This document shows positions 8,702 through 16,216 of a stretch of DNA of 64,000 bases, one piece after another. The stretch comes from Chelativorans petroleitrophicus (lineage in GTDB: Bacteria > Pseudomonadota > Alphaproteobacteria > Rhizobiales > Rhizobiaceae). Numbering within the stretch: the stretch's first letter is position 1; every line of letters begins with the position of its first letter. The stretch is from assembly GCF_025398195.1 (NCBI RefSeq), contig NZ_JAODNV010000004.1:186001-250000 (forward strand). The letters run 5' to 3'. Below the pieces are notes generated by a model, which saw nothing but the letters and a program-made list of their open reading frames with translations, searched no databases and was not told the DNA's origin. Position numbers and translations under genes: made by a program.

Positions 8702-9006
8702 AGATTCTCGCGGCAAATCGGCTGACCGACGGCGTAGCCGTGTGGCTCGGAGAGGACGATGTTTGGGTCGAAGACATAAGCCAGGCGCGGGTCGTCCGCG
8801 ACAAGGAAGGCGAGGAAAGCCTGCTCAGGACCGGCGAGGTGGCGTTTCAGCGCAATGAGGTCGTAGACGCCGAACTGGTCGACGTTGAGGTTGTGGACGG
8901 CGCCATCCGTCCGCTGCGCCTGCGCGAGCGCATCCGCGCGGCGGGGCCGACCATCCATCCCGAAATCGGCAAGCAGGCGCTGAAACGCGCCGTCACCCTG
9001 GTCTGA
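8698..9006 (+). CDS. DUF2849 domain-containing protein of the sulfite reductase operon
   Basis: A 102-residue soluble protein beginning MKILAANRLTDGVAVWL and ending near GPTIHPEIGKQALKRAVTLV. This matches DUF2849, a small family found almost only between cysG and cysI in alphaproteobacteria. An ideal AAGGAGG lies just upstream of ATG 8698, inside the end of cysG. The conserved position suggests an accessory role in sulfite reduction, for example with the electron donor or siroheme insertion, but no function is established. Confidence 0.88.
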   Translation: MKILAANRLTDGVAVWLGEDDVWVEDISQARVVRDKEGEESLLRTGEVAFQRNEVVDAELVDVEVVDGAIRPLRLRERIRAAGPTIHPEIGKQALKRAVTLV

Positions 9007-9017
9007 GGATCATCAGG

Positions 9018-10691
9018 ATGTACCGCTACGACGAATTCGACCATGCCTTCGTGAAGGCCCGCGTCGCCCAGTTCCGCGATCAGGTTGAGCGGCGGCTTTC
9101 CGGCGAGATCACGGAGGCGCAGTTCAAGCCACTCAGGCTGATGAACGGCGTCTATCTCCAGCTCCACTCCTACATGCTGCGCATCGCCATTCCCTATGGC
9201 ACGCTGGCGCCCAGGCAGATGCGCATGCTGGCACATATTGCGCGCACCTACGACAAAGGATACGGCCACTTCACAACCAGACAGAACCTGCAGTTCCACT
9301 GGCCTGCGCTGAAGGACGTGCCGGAGATTCTGGAGCATCTGGCCTCGGTCGAAATGCACTGCATCCAGACCAGCGGAAACTGTGTTCGCAACATCACGGC
9401 CGATCACCTGGCGGGGGCGGCTGCAGACGAGGTGGCCGATCCACGGCCCTATGCGGAGATTCTTCGCCAGTGGTCGTCGCTGCATCCGGAATTTTCGTTC
9501 CTCCCCCGCAAGTTCAAGATTGCGGTTACGGGGGCGGAGCGCGACCGGGCGGCCATTCAGATTTATGATATCGGGCTGCATCTGAAAAAGGACGCGGCTG
9601 GACGGCTGGGCTTTGCCGTCTATGTCGGCGGCGGGCTCGGCCGCACGCCCATTCTCGCCAAGAAGATCCGCGATTTCCTGCCGGAGGAAGACCTTCTCGC
9701 CTATGTGACGGCAATCCTGCGTGTCTACAATCTCTACGGCCGGCGCGACAACAAGTGGAAGGCGCGCATCAAGATCCTCGTGCACGAGACAGGCGCGGAG
9801 GAGCTGAGAAGCCAGGTGGAGCACGAGTTCGCCGGGATCAAGAAAGGCGGCGAACTGAAGCTTCCTGAGGCAGACATCCGCGCTATCCAGGCCTATTTCG
9901 CACCGCCCGCTCTCGAGCCCCGGCCCGAGGGGGATGCAGCTGTTGCGAAAGCGGCTGCCGAAGACCCAGGATTTGCTGCCTGGATCAGCCGGAACCTGCA
10001 TACGCACAAGAACCCGGACTATGCCTGCGTCACCATCTCGCTGAAGGGCATCGGCGAGGTGCCAGGAGACATCTCGGCTGATCAGATGGAGGCCGTCGCC
10101 GACATTGCCGAGCGATTCGCCTTCAGCGAAATCCGGGTCAGCCACGAGCAGAATCTGGTGCTGCCGCATGTGGCGCGCGCCGATCTCAAGCAGGTCTACG
10201 ACCGTCTGGTGAAAATCGGGCTCGCAACGGCCAATGCCGGGCTCGTCACCGACATCATCGCCTGCCCGGGTCTTGACTATTGCGCGCTTGCAAATGCCCG
10301 GTCCATCCCTGTCGCCCAGCAGATCGCCACCCGCTTCGCGGACCCGGTTCGGCAAGAGGAGATCGGAGAGCTCAAGATCAAGATCTCCGGCTGCATCAAT
10401 GCCTGTGGGCACCACCATGTGGGCCACATCGGGATACTCGGCGTGGAGAAAAAGGGATCGGAGCTCTACCAGGTCACGCTGGGCGGTTCGGGCGACGAGA
10501 ACGCGGCACTGGGCGAGATCATCGGCCGCGGCTTCGGGCCGGATGAGATCGTCGACGCCGTGGAGACCATCATCGAGACCTATCTCAGCCATCGTCTGGA
10601 CAAATCCGAGACCTTTCTCGCCGCCTACCGGCGGCTGGGACCTGCACCATTCAAGGAGGCGCTTTATGGCAGCGAAGCAAAGGCTGCTTGA
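9018..10691 (+). CDS. cysI: Nitrite/sulfite reductase (assimilatory sulfite reductase hemoprotein)
   Basis: A 557-residue siroheme/[4Fe-4S] enzyme with two ferredoxin-like half-domains and two catalytic domains. It shows TSGNCVRNI in the first siroheme domain and the four cluster/siroheme cysteines as CPGLDYC (Cys416, Cys422) and GCINACGHHHVGHIG (Cys459, Cys463). It carries out the six-electron reduction of sulfite to sulfide; no flavoprotein subunit (CysJ) gene is nearby, so ferredoxin or another donor is likely. The family also includes nitrite reductases, but the position between cysG and cysH points to sulfite. The 3' end overlaps cysH by 26 bases. Confidence 0.93.
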   Translation: MYRYDEFDHAFVKARVAQFRDQVERRLSGEITEAQFKPLRLMNGVYLQLHSYMLRIAIPYGTLAPRQMRMLAHIARTYDKGYGHFTTRQNLQFHWPALKDVPEILEHLASVEMHCIQTSGNCVRNITADHLAGAAADEVADPRPYAEILRQWSSLHPEFSFLPRKFKIAVTGAERDRAAIQIYDIGLHLKKDAAGRLGFAVYVGGGLGRTPILAKKIRDFLPEEDLLAYVTAILRVYNLYGRRDNKWKARIKILVHETGAEELRSQVEHEFAGIKKGGELKLPEADIRAIQAYFAPPALEPRPEGDAAVAKAAAEDPGFAAWISRNLHTHKNPDYACVTISLKGIGEVPGDISADQMEAVADIAERFAFSEIRVSHEQNLVLPHVARADLKQVYDRLVKIGLATANAGLVTDIIACPGLDYCALANARSIPVAQQIATRFADPVRQEEIGELKIKISGCINACGHHHVGHIGILGVEKKGSELYQVTLGGSGDENAALGEIIGRGFGPDEIVDAVETIIETYLSHRLDKSETFLAAYRRLGPAPFKEALYGSEAKAA

Positions 10692-11403
10692 GGCCGAAAC
10701 CGAGGCGCTTGAGCTCGACGCCCGGTACGGCCATCTTAAGGCCGAGGCGATTGTCGAGCTGGCGGTCGAACGCTTCCGCGATGCCGGCGGGATCGCCGCC
10801 ATCTCCTCCTTCGGCGCAGATTCGGCAGCGCTCCTGCACATGGTCGCCAGCGTGGACAGGTCGGTGCCGGTGGTGTTCCTCGACACCGGGCAGCATTTTG
10901 GCGAGACGCTGGAATACCGCGACCAGCTTGCCGAGGATCTGGGCCTCGAAAATCTGCGCGTCATCCACCCCAGGCAGGAGACGCTTCTTACGCGAGACCC
11001 TGACGGGAAGCTTCACGCATCCGACCCGGATCAGTGCTGCGAAATCCGCAAGGTGGAACCGATGGCGCGGGCCGTGGAGCCCTATGCGGCGTGGTTCACC
11101 GGGCGCAAGCGGTATCAGTCGGCAACCCGAGCGAAGATGCCTGTCTTCGAGGCTGTCGGCCCGCGAATCCGAATCAATCCGCTCGCCCGATGGACCACGG
11201 CCGATCAGGCTGCCTATATGCGCGCCCACAATCTGCGGGAAAATCCTCTGGTGGCGTTCGGATACTTCTCCGTCGGCTGCTTCCCGTGCACGGAGCCGGT
11301 GAAGGCCGGTGAGGATCCGCGCAGCGGCCGCTGGGCGGGAAGGGCCAAGACCGAGTGCGGCATCCACCTGCCCGGCCTCGAAGAACTGACCACCGCGGCG
11401 TGA
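10666..11403 (+). CDS. cysH: Assimilatory adenylyl-sulfate (APS) reductase, thioredoxin-dependent
   Basis: A 245-residue protein of the PAPS reductase family. ATG 10666 follows a strong AAGGAGG inside the end of cysI. It has the P-loop-like SSFGADSAALL motif (about 47-57) and, importantly, two cysteine pairs: Cys124-Cys125 (DQCCEIRK) and Cys205/Cys208 (GCFPC). These four cysteines bind a [4Fe-4S] cluster and mark the bacterial APS-reducing type rather than the cluster-free PAPS reductase of enteric bacteria. The catalytic Cys231 is in KTECGIH. It reduces APS to sulfite for CysI, so an APS kinase would not be needed for this route. Confidence 0.93.
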   Translation: MAAKQRLLEAETEALELDARYGHLKAEAIVELAVERFRDAGGIAAISSFGADSAALLHMVASVDRSVPVVFLDTGQHFGETLEYRDQLAEDLGLENLRVIHPRQETLLTRDPDGKLHASDPDQCCEIRKVEPMARAVEPYAAWFTGRKRYQSATRAKMPVFEAVGPRIRINPLARWTTADQAAYMRAHNLRENPLVAFGYFSVGCFPCTEPVKAGEDPRSGRWAGRAKTECGIHLPGLEELTTAA

Positions 11404-11443
11404 GTTGGCGATGACATCAGCAGTCTTCCAAAGAGGCATCGGC

Positions 11444-11986
11444 ATGAGCAGTGAGGATACCCTGGTTCCGGCGCATCGCCTCTGGACACCGGAGGGTTTT
11501 CGCGAAGACGAGTGGCGGCACGCCGAGAGCGCCGAGGCGCTCGAGGGCAACGGCAACGTCATCCTGCCGCTCCCCGTCTTCCTGGAGCTTGATCCGGCCT
11601 TGCGCGAGAACGCGTTTTCGCGAATCGGCGTCAAGCTGGCGCCGGGCGAACCGCTCGATGCGATCGTGCCCTTTCTCGACCGGCTTCTTCTGGTGGCGCT
11701 GGTCTTCCCTGCCTACAATGACGGGCGCAGCTACTCCAAAGCCGAGCTTCTGCGCTCCCGCTACGGATATCGCGGCGACATCCGTGCGGTGGGCGACGTT
11801 CTGATCGACCAGGTTTCGCACATGCTGCGCTGCGGTTTCACCAGCCTTGAGGTGACGAATCCCGTGGCGATCGCGCGGCTCAAGGCGGGGCGGCCTGGCG
11901 GCCTTTCGCTTTACTCCCAGCCAAGCGCGGCAACCCCCGGGCGGCCAAGCAAATACGCCTGGCGCAGGATTCCGGTGCAGGCCTGA
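11444..11986 (+). CDS. DUF934 domain-containing protein of the sulfate assimilation operon
   Basis: About 180 residues from ATG 11444 (AGAGG about eight bases upstream; ATG 11411 would add 11 residues). The central region, including NGNVILPLPVFLEL, DGRSYSKAELLRSRYGY and RAVGDVLIDQVSHMLRCGF, is diagnostic of DUF934, which is nearly always next to cysI/cysH in proteobacteria. It probably assists sulfite reduction or sulfur trafficking, but no reaction is known. It is the last gene of the operon. Confidence 0.88.
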   Translation: MSSEDTLVPAHRLWTPEGFREDEWRHAESAEALEGNGNVILPLPVFLELDPALRENAFSRIGVKLAPGEPLDAIVPFLDRLLLVALVFPAYNDGRSYSKAELLRSRYGYRGDIRAVGDVLIDQVSHMLRCGFTSLEVTNPVAIARLKAGRPGGLSLYSQPSAATPGRPSKYAWRRIPVQA

Positions 11987-12059
11987 TCACGCGAAAATCC
12001 GCGGGGCATCTACAATCTGCGGCCGCGCGCACTATATATTTTGTCATAAGGGGTAACAC

Positions 12060-12090
12060 GGCGCGCGAATGCTGCTATAGCTCGCGCGCC
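12060..12090 (+). repeat. Perfect 9-bp inverted repeat (hairpin) upstream of rpsU
   Basis: GGCGCGCGA at 12060-12068 and TCGCGCGCC at 12082-12090 can form a perfect nine-pair stem with a 13-base loop. It is about 105 bases upstream of the rpsU start. There is no T-run after it on either strand, so it is not a classical terminator of the cys operon. It could lie in the rpsU leader or be a factor-binding site. Confidence 0.5.
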
Positions 12091-12193
12091 TTCCGAGTCG
12101 CTGCTGACGGCGTCTCCATGCCGGCTTATAACCAACTTGCTCGCGGCCAAGCCGGCGATCCTTTCTGAAACACCAACAGGAGAAGGAAGAACA

Positions 12194-12421
12194 TTGCAGG
12201 TTATCGTTCGCGACAACAATGTAGACCAGGCTCTCAAGGTGCTGAAAAAGAAGATGCAGCGAGAGGGCATTTTTCGCGAAATGAAGTCTCGCCGCGCCTA
12301 TGAGAAGCCTTCGGAACGGCGCGCGCGTGAACGCGCCGAAGCCATCCGGCGCGCGCGAAAGCTCGCGCGCAAGCAGGCCCAGCGCGAAGGCCTTTTGCCG
12401 AAGAAGAAAAAAGCCGCGTAG
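12194..12421 (+). CDS. rpsU: 30S ribosomal protein S21
   Basis: A 75-residue, very basic protein with the S21 signature ([40 protein letters not shown] shape) and an alphaproteobacterial C-terminal extension rich in Arg, Lys and Ala. S21 sits on the 30S platform near the anti-Shine-Dalgarno sequence. Family alignment by eye (MQVxVRDNNV) places the start at the TTG at 12194, with AGGAGAAGGAAG upstream. Longer in-frame readings would add residues that do not look like S21. A rare start codon on a ribosomal protein gene is notable. Confidence 0.93.
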   Translation: MQVIVRDNNVDQALKVLKKKMQREGIFREMKSRRAYEKPSERRARERAEAIRRARKLARKQAQREGLLPKKKKAA

Positions 12422-12515
12422 GCAGGCAATCCGAAAAGCGGAACCTGTTTTCCCTCGGAATGCGGGAAGCCAGAACGTGGATCATCTCGGCGTTTTTATG
12501 AAGCGCTGAAATGAT

Positions 12516-12749
12516 TCACCGGCCTCTGGCGCTTCCCGCAGTCGCATTACCATGCCGTGAAGTGCTTTTTTCGGCCTCCTGCAGCTTGCGCAGGAGGTCG
12601 TGCCATTTTGCCGGCAGTTCGCGTCTCAACTCGAAACCGGGCAAGCCGTTCAAATAACGCATGTTTTCCGCGCGGCGGATCTGCTGGCTGATGACAAGCG
12701 CAATGTCCGGCGCACCCGCCGTCCTGTAGTTATTGCGCCGCATCGTCAT
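12516..12749 (-). CDS. Small hypothetical protein
   Basis: A 77-residue reading frame from ATG 12749 (a second ATG at 12743 has GGGA six bases upstream and may be the true start). The product is basic and soluble-looking; the core from APDIALVISQQIRRAEN through LRKLQEAE has the amphipathic, charged composition of a real helical protein, while the last dozen residues are low complexity. No family is recognised. It is divergent from cpaB and convergent with rpsU. A pair of palindromes just upstream could be its control region. Confidence 0.45.
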   Translation of the reverse strand: MTMRRNNYRTAGAPDIALVISQQIRRAENMRYLNGLPGFELRRELPAKWHDLLRKLQEAEKSTSRHGNATAGSARGR

Positions 12750-13109
12750 TCCCGTGTTGCAGGACTTACCTTCAAATTTCCGGAAACAACGCCTTAGGGG
12801 CAAAAATCGTTCCGGAACAATGATTAAGACATCTGATTCGTAGAAGTTTGGTAAATATTTCATAAAACTGTGATCTTTCGCAATCTTAACTCCGGATGGC
12901 AAGGGTCATAAAGGGCTTTTCTCCACCACTTTTTACCATATCAATCGCTGCCCTAATCCAAGACAGGCCAGGCGCCTCAAGCGCATCCGCCAGCAAAACG
13001 TCAACCTTTAATTAATTACGCGTGTAACGGGAAAATTAACCCTAATTTGACCTTTAGCGGACAATTTCGCCACCAGTAGCGGCTTTGTGGGGATTCGGGG
13101 GGCGGCTCG
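12750..13109. other. AT-richer 360-bp intergenic region between the small ORF and cpaB
   Basis: This stretch is visibly richer in A and T than its surroundings. Near its left end are two TTCCGGAA palindromes. About 13005-13050 holds TTAATTAATTA and AAATTAACCCTAATTT runs upstream of cpaB that could hold the pilus promoter. No Flp pilin-like frame or RNA gene was recognised. Confidence 0.5.
12777..12818. promoter_or_regulatory. Pair of TTCCGGAA palindromes, candidate operator
   Basis: TTTCCGGAAA at 12777-12786 and GTTCCGGAAC at 12809-12818 are each perfect 10-bp palindromes sharing an 8-bp core, with centres 32 bp apart (about three helical turns). They lie 28-70 bases upstream of the small minus-strand ORF. 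Such spacing is typical of a dimer pair binding one DNA face. The regulator is unknown. Confidence 0.45.
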
Positions 13110-13922
13110 ATGAACAAGTCCCGCATCATTATTCTGGGCGTCGCGGCGCTTGCCGCGATCGGCGCGGGCTATATGGCCAAGAACCTTGCGACTCCCGAGC
13201 AGCAGGTTGCGGCGGAGCCTGTTCCCGAAACGCCAGCGATAGAGCTGGCCGAGGTGCTCGTGCTGGCCCAGGACGTCCCGATGGGCGAGCCGGTGGGCGA
13301 AGCACTGCGCTGGCAGCCCTGGCCGGCCGAAGCCGTCAACGAGAACTTCATCACGCGCAACCGGGAACCCGACGCTGCGGAGGAGCTGCGCAATGGGATC
13401 GCTCGCGTCAATCTTTATGCGGGCGAGCCGCTGAGGCGCGCGAAGCTCATTCGCGCTGATTCGAGCTTCATGTCCGCCATGCTGCCACCGGGCAAGCGGG
13501 CGGTGGCAACGCAGATCGCGGCCGACACCTCAGCGGGCGGCTTCATTCTGCCCGGCGACTATGTGGACGTCATCATGACGCGGCGGGCCGCCAGCGGCAT
13601 GACCGCCAGCGGCTTCATCACGGAAACCATTCTGGAAAACGTCCGCGTGCTCGCCATCGACCAGATGATCCATGAGGATGAGGAGGGCCGGCGCGTCCAG
13701 GTGGGCGAGACGGCCACGCTGGAGCTGACGCCGGAGCAGGCGGAGATCATCACCGCCGCCCAGCAGATGGCCGACCGCCTAACGCTCGCCCTGCGATCCA
13801 TCGCCGATGTCGACCAGGAAGCCGGGACCCAAGGTTCCTATCTCGTCACCGGTGCCGGGAGCGGCAACAGCATCCGCCTGATCAAATCGGGCGAGGTCAC
13901 GATTGTGGGGGCGCCCAGATGA
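13110..13922 (+). CDS. cpaB: Flp pilus assembly protein CpaB/RcpC
   Basis: A 270-residue exported protein: Lys/Arg start and a hydrophobic segment (about 5-22, IIILGVAALAAIGAGYMA), then an SAF-like domain (about 48-115, ending GEPLRRAKL) and the RcpC region (MLPPGKRAVATQI, GDYVDVIM). In Tad/Flp systems CpaB is a periplasmic factor working with the secretin. It is the first gene of a plus-strand pilus operon and overlaps cpaC by four bases. The start has a G-rich Shine-Dalgarno region. Confidence 0.92.
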   Translation: MNKSRIIILGVAALAAIGAGYMAKNLATPEQQVAAEPVPETPAIELAEVLVLAQDVPMGEPVGEALRWQPWPAEAVNENFITRNREPDAAEELRNGIARVNLYAGEPLRRAKLIRADSSFMSAMLPPGKRAVATQIAADTSAGGFILPGDYVDVIMTRRAASGMTASGFITETILENVRVLAIDQMIHEDEEGRRVQVGETATLELTPEQAEIITAAQQMADRLTLALRSIADVDQEAGTQGSYLVTGAGSGNSIRLIKSGEVTIVGAPR

Positions 13923-15475
13923 ATGCCAAGACAAGCAAATCAGTTTTCCGGCGAATTGGCCGCGCGGCCTTTCTGATGGCCGCAGCCGGCTTTGTCGCCG
14001 TGCCGGCAAGCCTGCCCGCCCTTTTCCCTTCGGCGGCTCATGCGGGGGACGTGATCCAGGCGAGGACCGCCCCGCAGCGAATCAAGCTCGGGCTCAACAA
14101 GTCGCTGGTCGTGGATCTTCCGCGCGACGCTTATGACATTCTCGTCGCAAACCCTGCGGTGGCCGATGCGGTTACCCGTACGGCGCGGCGCATCTATCTT
14201 TTCGGCAAGCAGGTGGGGGAGACGAACATCTTCGTCTTCGGCCCCAATGGCGAGCAGATCGCCAGCCTCGACATTCTGGTGGAGCGAGACGTCGCGGGGC
14301 TTGAGGATTATCTCAAGCGCTTCGTCCCGAACTCCGACATCCATGTCGAGCTGATCAACGACAATGTCGTGCTGACGGGCACTGTGGAGACGCCGCTTGA
14401 CGCCATGCGCGCCGCGCAGCTCGCGCAGGCCTTCGTCACCGGCGGCGAGGCCACCACGGGACAATATGCGCTCACAGCGGCGGCACCCACCGATGGCGGC
14501 GGCGTCGACATCAACAATCCTGACGGGCAGCGCCAGAGAAGCAAGATCATCAACATGCTGCAGATCCTGGGGGAGGACCAGGTGACGCTGAAGGTCACGG
14601 TCGCCGAAGTCAGCCGCTCGGTGATGAAGCAGCTCGGCGTGAACATGATCGCTAGCGGCTCTGTGGACGGCATCACCTGGGGCGCGATTTCCGACAGCGT
14701 GTTTGGCCTCGGCAAGCCCATCTCCTCCTCCCAGCTGGCGCTCGGGGGCTCGCTGATCGACGCCTATATCAACGCCATGGAACAGGCCGGTGTGATGAAG
14801 ACGCTGGCTGAGCCGGCATTGACGGCGGTTTCCGGCGAAAAGGCCACCTTCCGTGTCGGCGGCGAATTCAATCTCGTCACGGAGATCGACTCGGACGATC
14901 AGGGGCGCAGCTACGAAGTCGAAAAGATCGAATACGGCATCGGCCTCGAATTCCTGCCGACGGTGCTGTCGGCGGGGCGGATCAGCTTGAAGATCCGCAC
15001 GCAGGTGTCCGAGCCAACGATGCAGGGCAGCGTCGCCGCAAGCGGCGGTGAGGGTATATTCCGGCGGGGTAGAGGCTACACAGCCGGCACAAACCTGATC
15101 TCCATCCGCAAGCGGCTCGCCGACACGACGGTGGAGTTGCCGTCCGGCGGCTCCATGATGATCGCCGGCCTCGTGCAGGACGACGTGCGCCAGGCCATCA
15201 GCGGCCTGCCGGGCCTGTCGAAGGTGCCGGTGCTCGGCACGCTCTTCCGCAGCCGCGACTTCGTGCGCAACGAGACCGAGCTCGTTGTCATTGTCACGCC
15301 CTATCTCTCGCGGCCGGTGGCGCGCACTGCGCTCGTCAAGCCGGACGACAATTTCAACCCGCCGAGCGACGGCGCCGGAACATTCCTTGGCCGTGTCAAC
15401 CGCATCTACGGGACGATGAAGACCAATCTGCCCGACGGCCGATATCACGGCGTCGTGGGCTACATCTACAAGTGA
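13919..15475 (+). CDS. cpaC: Type II/IV secretion secretin CpaC/RcpA (Flp pilus outer-membrane channel)
   Basis: A 518-residue secretin. It has an N-terminal basic region and signal peptide (about 1-42), a pilus-type N domain (IKLGLNKSLVVDLPRDAYDILVANPAVADAV shape), a BON-like segment (about 120-165), and a C-terminal secretin barrel (about 245-450) ending with VPVLGTLFRSRDF and ELVVIVTPYLSRPV. It forms the outer-membrane pore for the Flp pilus. It starts inside the stop of cpaB and is followed by cpaD after 16 bases. Confidence 0.94.
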   Translation: MNAKTSKSVFRRIGRAAFLMAAAGFVAVPASLPALFPSAAHAGDVIQARTAPQRIKLGLNKSLVVDLPRDAYDILVANPAVADAVTRTARRIYLFGKQVGETNIFVFGPNGEQIASLDILVERDVAGLEDYLKRFVPNSDIHVELINDNVVLTGTVETPLDAMRAAQLAQAFVTGGEATTGQYALTAAAPTDGGGVDINNPDGQRQRSKIINMLQILGEDQVTLKVTVAEVSRSVMKQLGVNMIASGSVDGITWGAISDSVFGLGKPISSSQLALGGSLIDAYINAMEQAGVMKTLAEPALTAVSGEKATFRVGGEFNLVTEIDSDDQGRSYEVEKIEYGIGLEFLPTVLSAGRISLKIRTQVSEPTMQGSVAASGGEGIFRRGRGYTAGTNLISIRKRLADTTVELPSGGSMMIAGLVQDDVRQAISGLPGLSKVPVLGTLFRSRDFVRNETELVVIVTPYLSRPVARTALVKPDDNFNPPSDGAGTFLGRVNRIYGTMKTNLPDGRYHGVVGYIYK

Positions 15476-15491
15476 TGGGGAGGGGCAAGCC

Positions 15492-16196
15492 ATGTTCCTA
15501 TTCCAAGCAAAGAAGGCGGCGCCGATCCTTGTTGTGGCTGCGGGTCTGCTCTCCGGCTGCGCCGGGCGCGACTCCGTCACCGTTGGCGCCGTGCCGGACG
15601 ACTACCGCACCCGCCACCCCATCGTGTTGAGGGAAACCGAAAAGACGCTCGATATTCCGGTGAGGATCCTCTCGCACCGGCTATCGCCCCAGCAAAAGGC
15701 GACAGTGGAAGCGTTCCTGGAGGATTACGGCGACAGCGGCCCCTCCGTGATGACGATTCTCGTCCCGGAGGGTTCCGCCAACAGCGGCGCGGCGAAGGGT
15801 GTGGCGGATGACCTTGCCGCCTTCCTGCAGCGGCGTGGTGTATCCAAGGGTTACCTCCAAATCTTGCCCTATGACGCAAGCGGCGAGGTCACCGCACCGA
15901 TCCGCCTCTCCTACGGAAAGCTTTCCGCTTCCGTGGAGCCCTGCGGACGCTGGCCTGACGACATGCTCAATACTTACCAGAACCGGAACTATGCCAATTT
16001 CGGCTGTTCCTACCAGTACAACCTTGCTGCCCAGGTGGCCAACCCGATGGATTTCCTGGGTCCGCGCAAGCAGACTACGATCGATGCGGAAAACCGCACC
16101 GGCGGGATCGAGAGATACCGGGGCGTGCCCGAGCCTCAGTATAAAGCCGGGCAGGTCTCGGACGCCGTCAGGGAAAACAGCGAAGTCTTCTATTAA
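15492..16196 (+). CDS. cpaD: Flp pilus lipoprotein CpaD
   Basis: A 234-residue lipoprotein. The signal peptide ends in the lipobox LLSGC (Cys about residue 24). The TVGAVPDDYRTRHPIVLRE segment and the C-terminal CGRWPDDM/NFGCSYQYNLAAQVANPMDFLGPR region identify CpaD, an outer-membrane lipoprotein thought to help secretin assembly. GGGGAGGGG lies just upstream of ATG 15492. Confidence 0.92.
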   Translation: MFLFQAKKAAPILVVAAGLLSGCAGRDSVTVGAVPDDYRTRHPIVLRETEKTLDIPVRILSHRLSPQQKATVEAFLEDYGDSGPSVMTILVPEGSANSGAAKGVADDLAAFLQRRGVSKGYLQILPYDASGEVTAPIRLSYGKLSASVEPCGRWPDDMLNTYQNRNYANFGCSYQYNLAAQVANPMDFLGPRKQTTIDAENRTGGIERYRGVPEPQYKAGQVSDAVRENSEVFY

Positions 16197-16216
16197 CCAA
16201 CCAACGCAGGCACGCG

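Noticed and set aside
8847-10964. Long minus-strand open reading frame opposite cysI/cysH
   Set aside because: It mirrors GC-rich codons of well-conserved genes, has no family motifs and no ribosome binding site, so it is a shadow frame.
13000-13060. CtrA-type sites (TTAA-N7-TTAA) ahead of cpaB
   Set aside because: There are several TTAA runs but none with the correct seven-base spacing.
13940-15580. Long minus-strand open reading frame opposite cpaC
   Set aside because: The secretin on the other strand has strong family motifs and operon context; the antisense frame has none.
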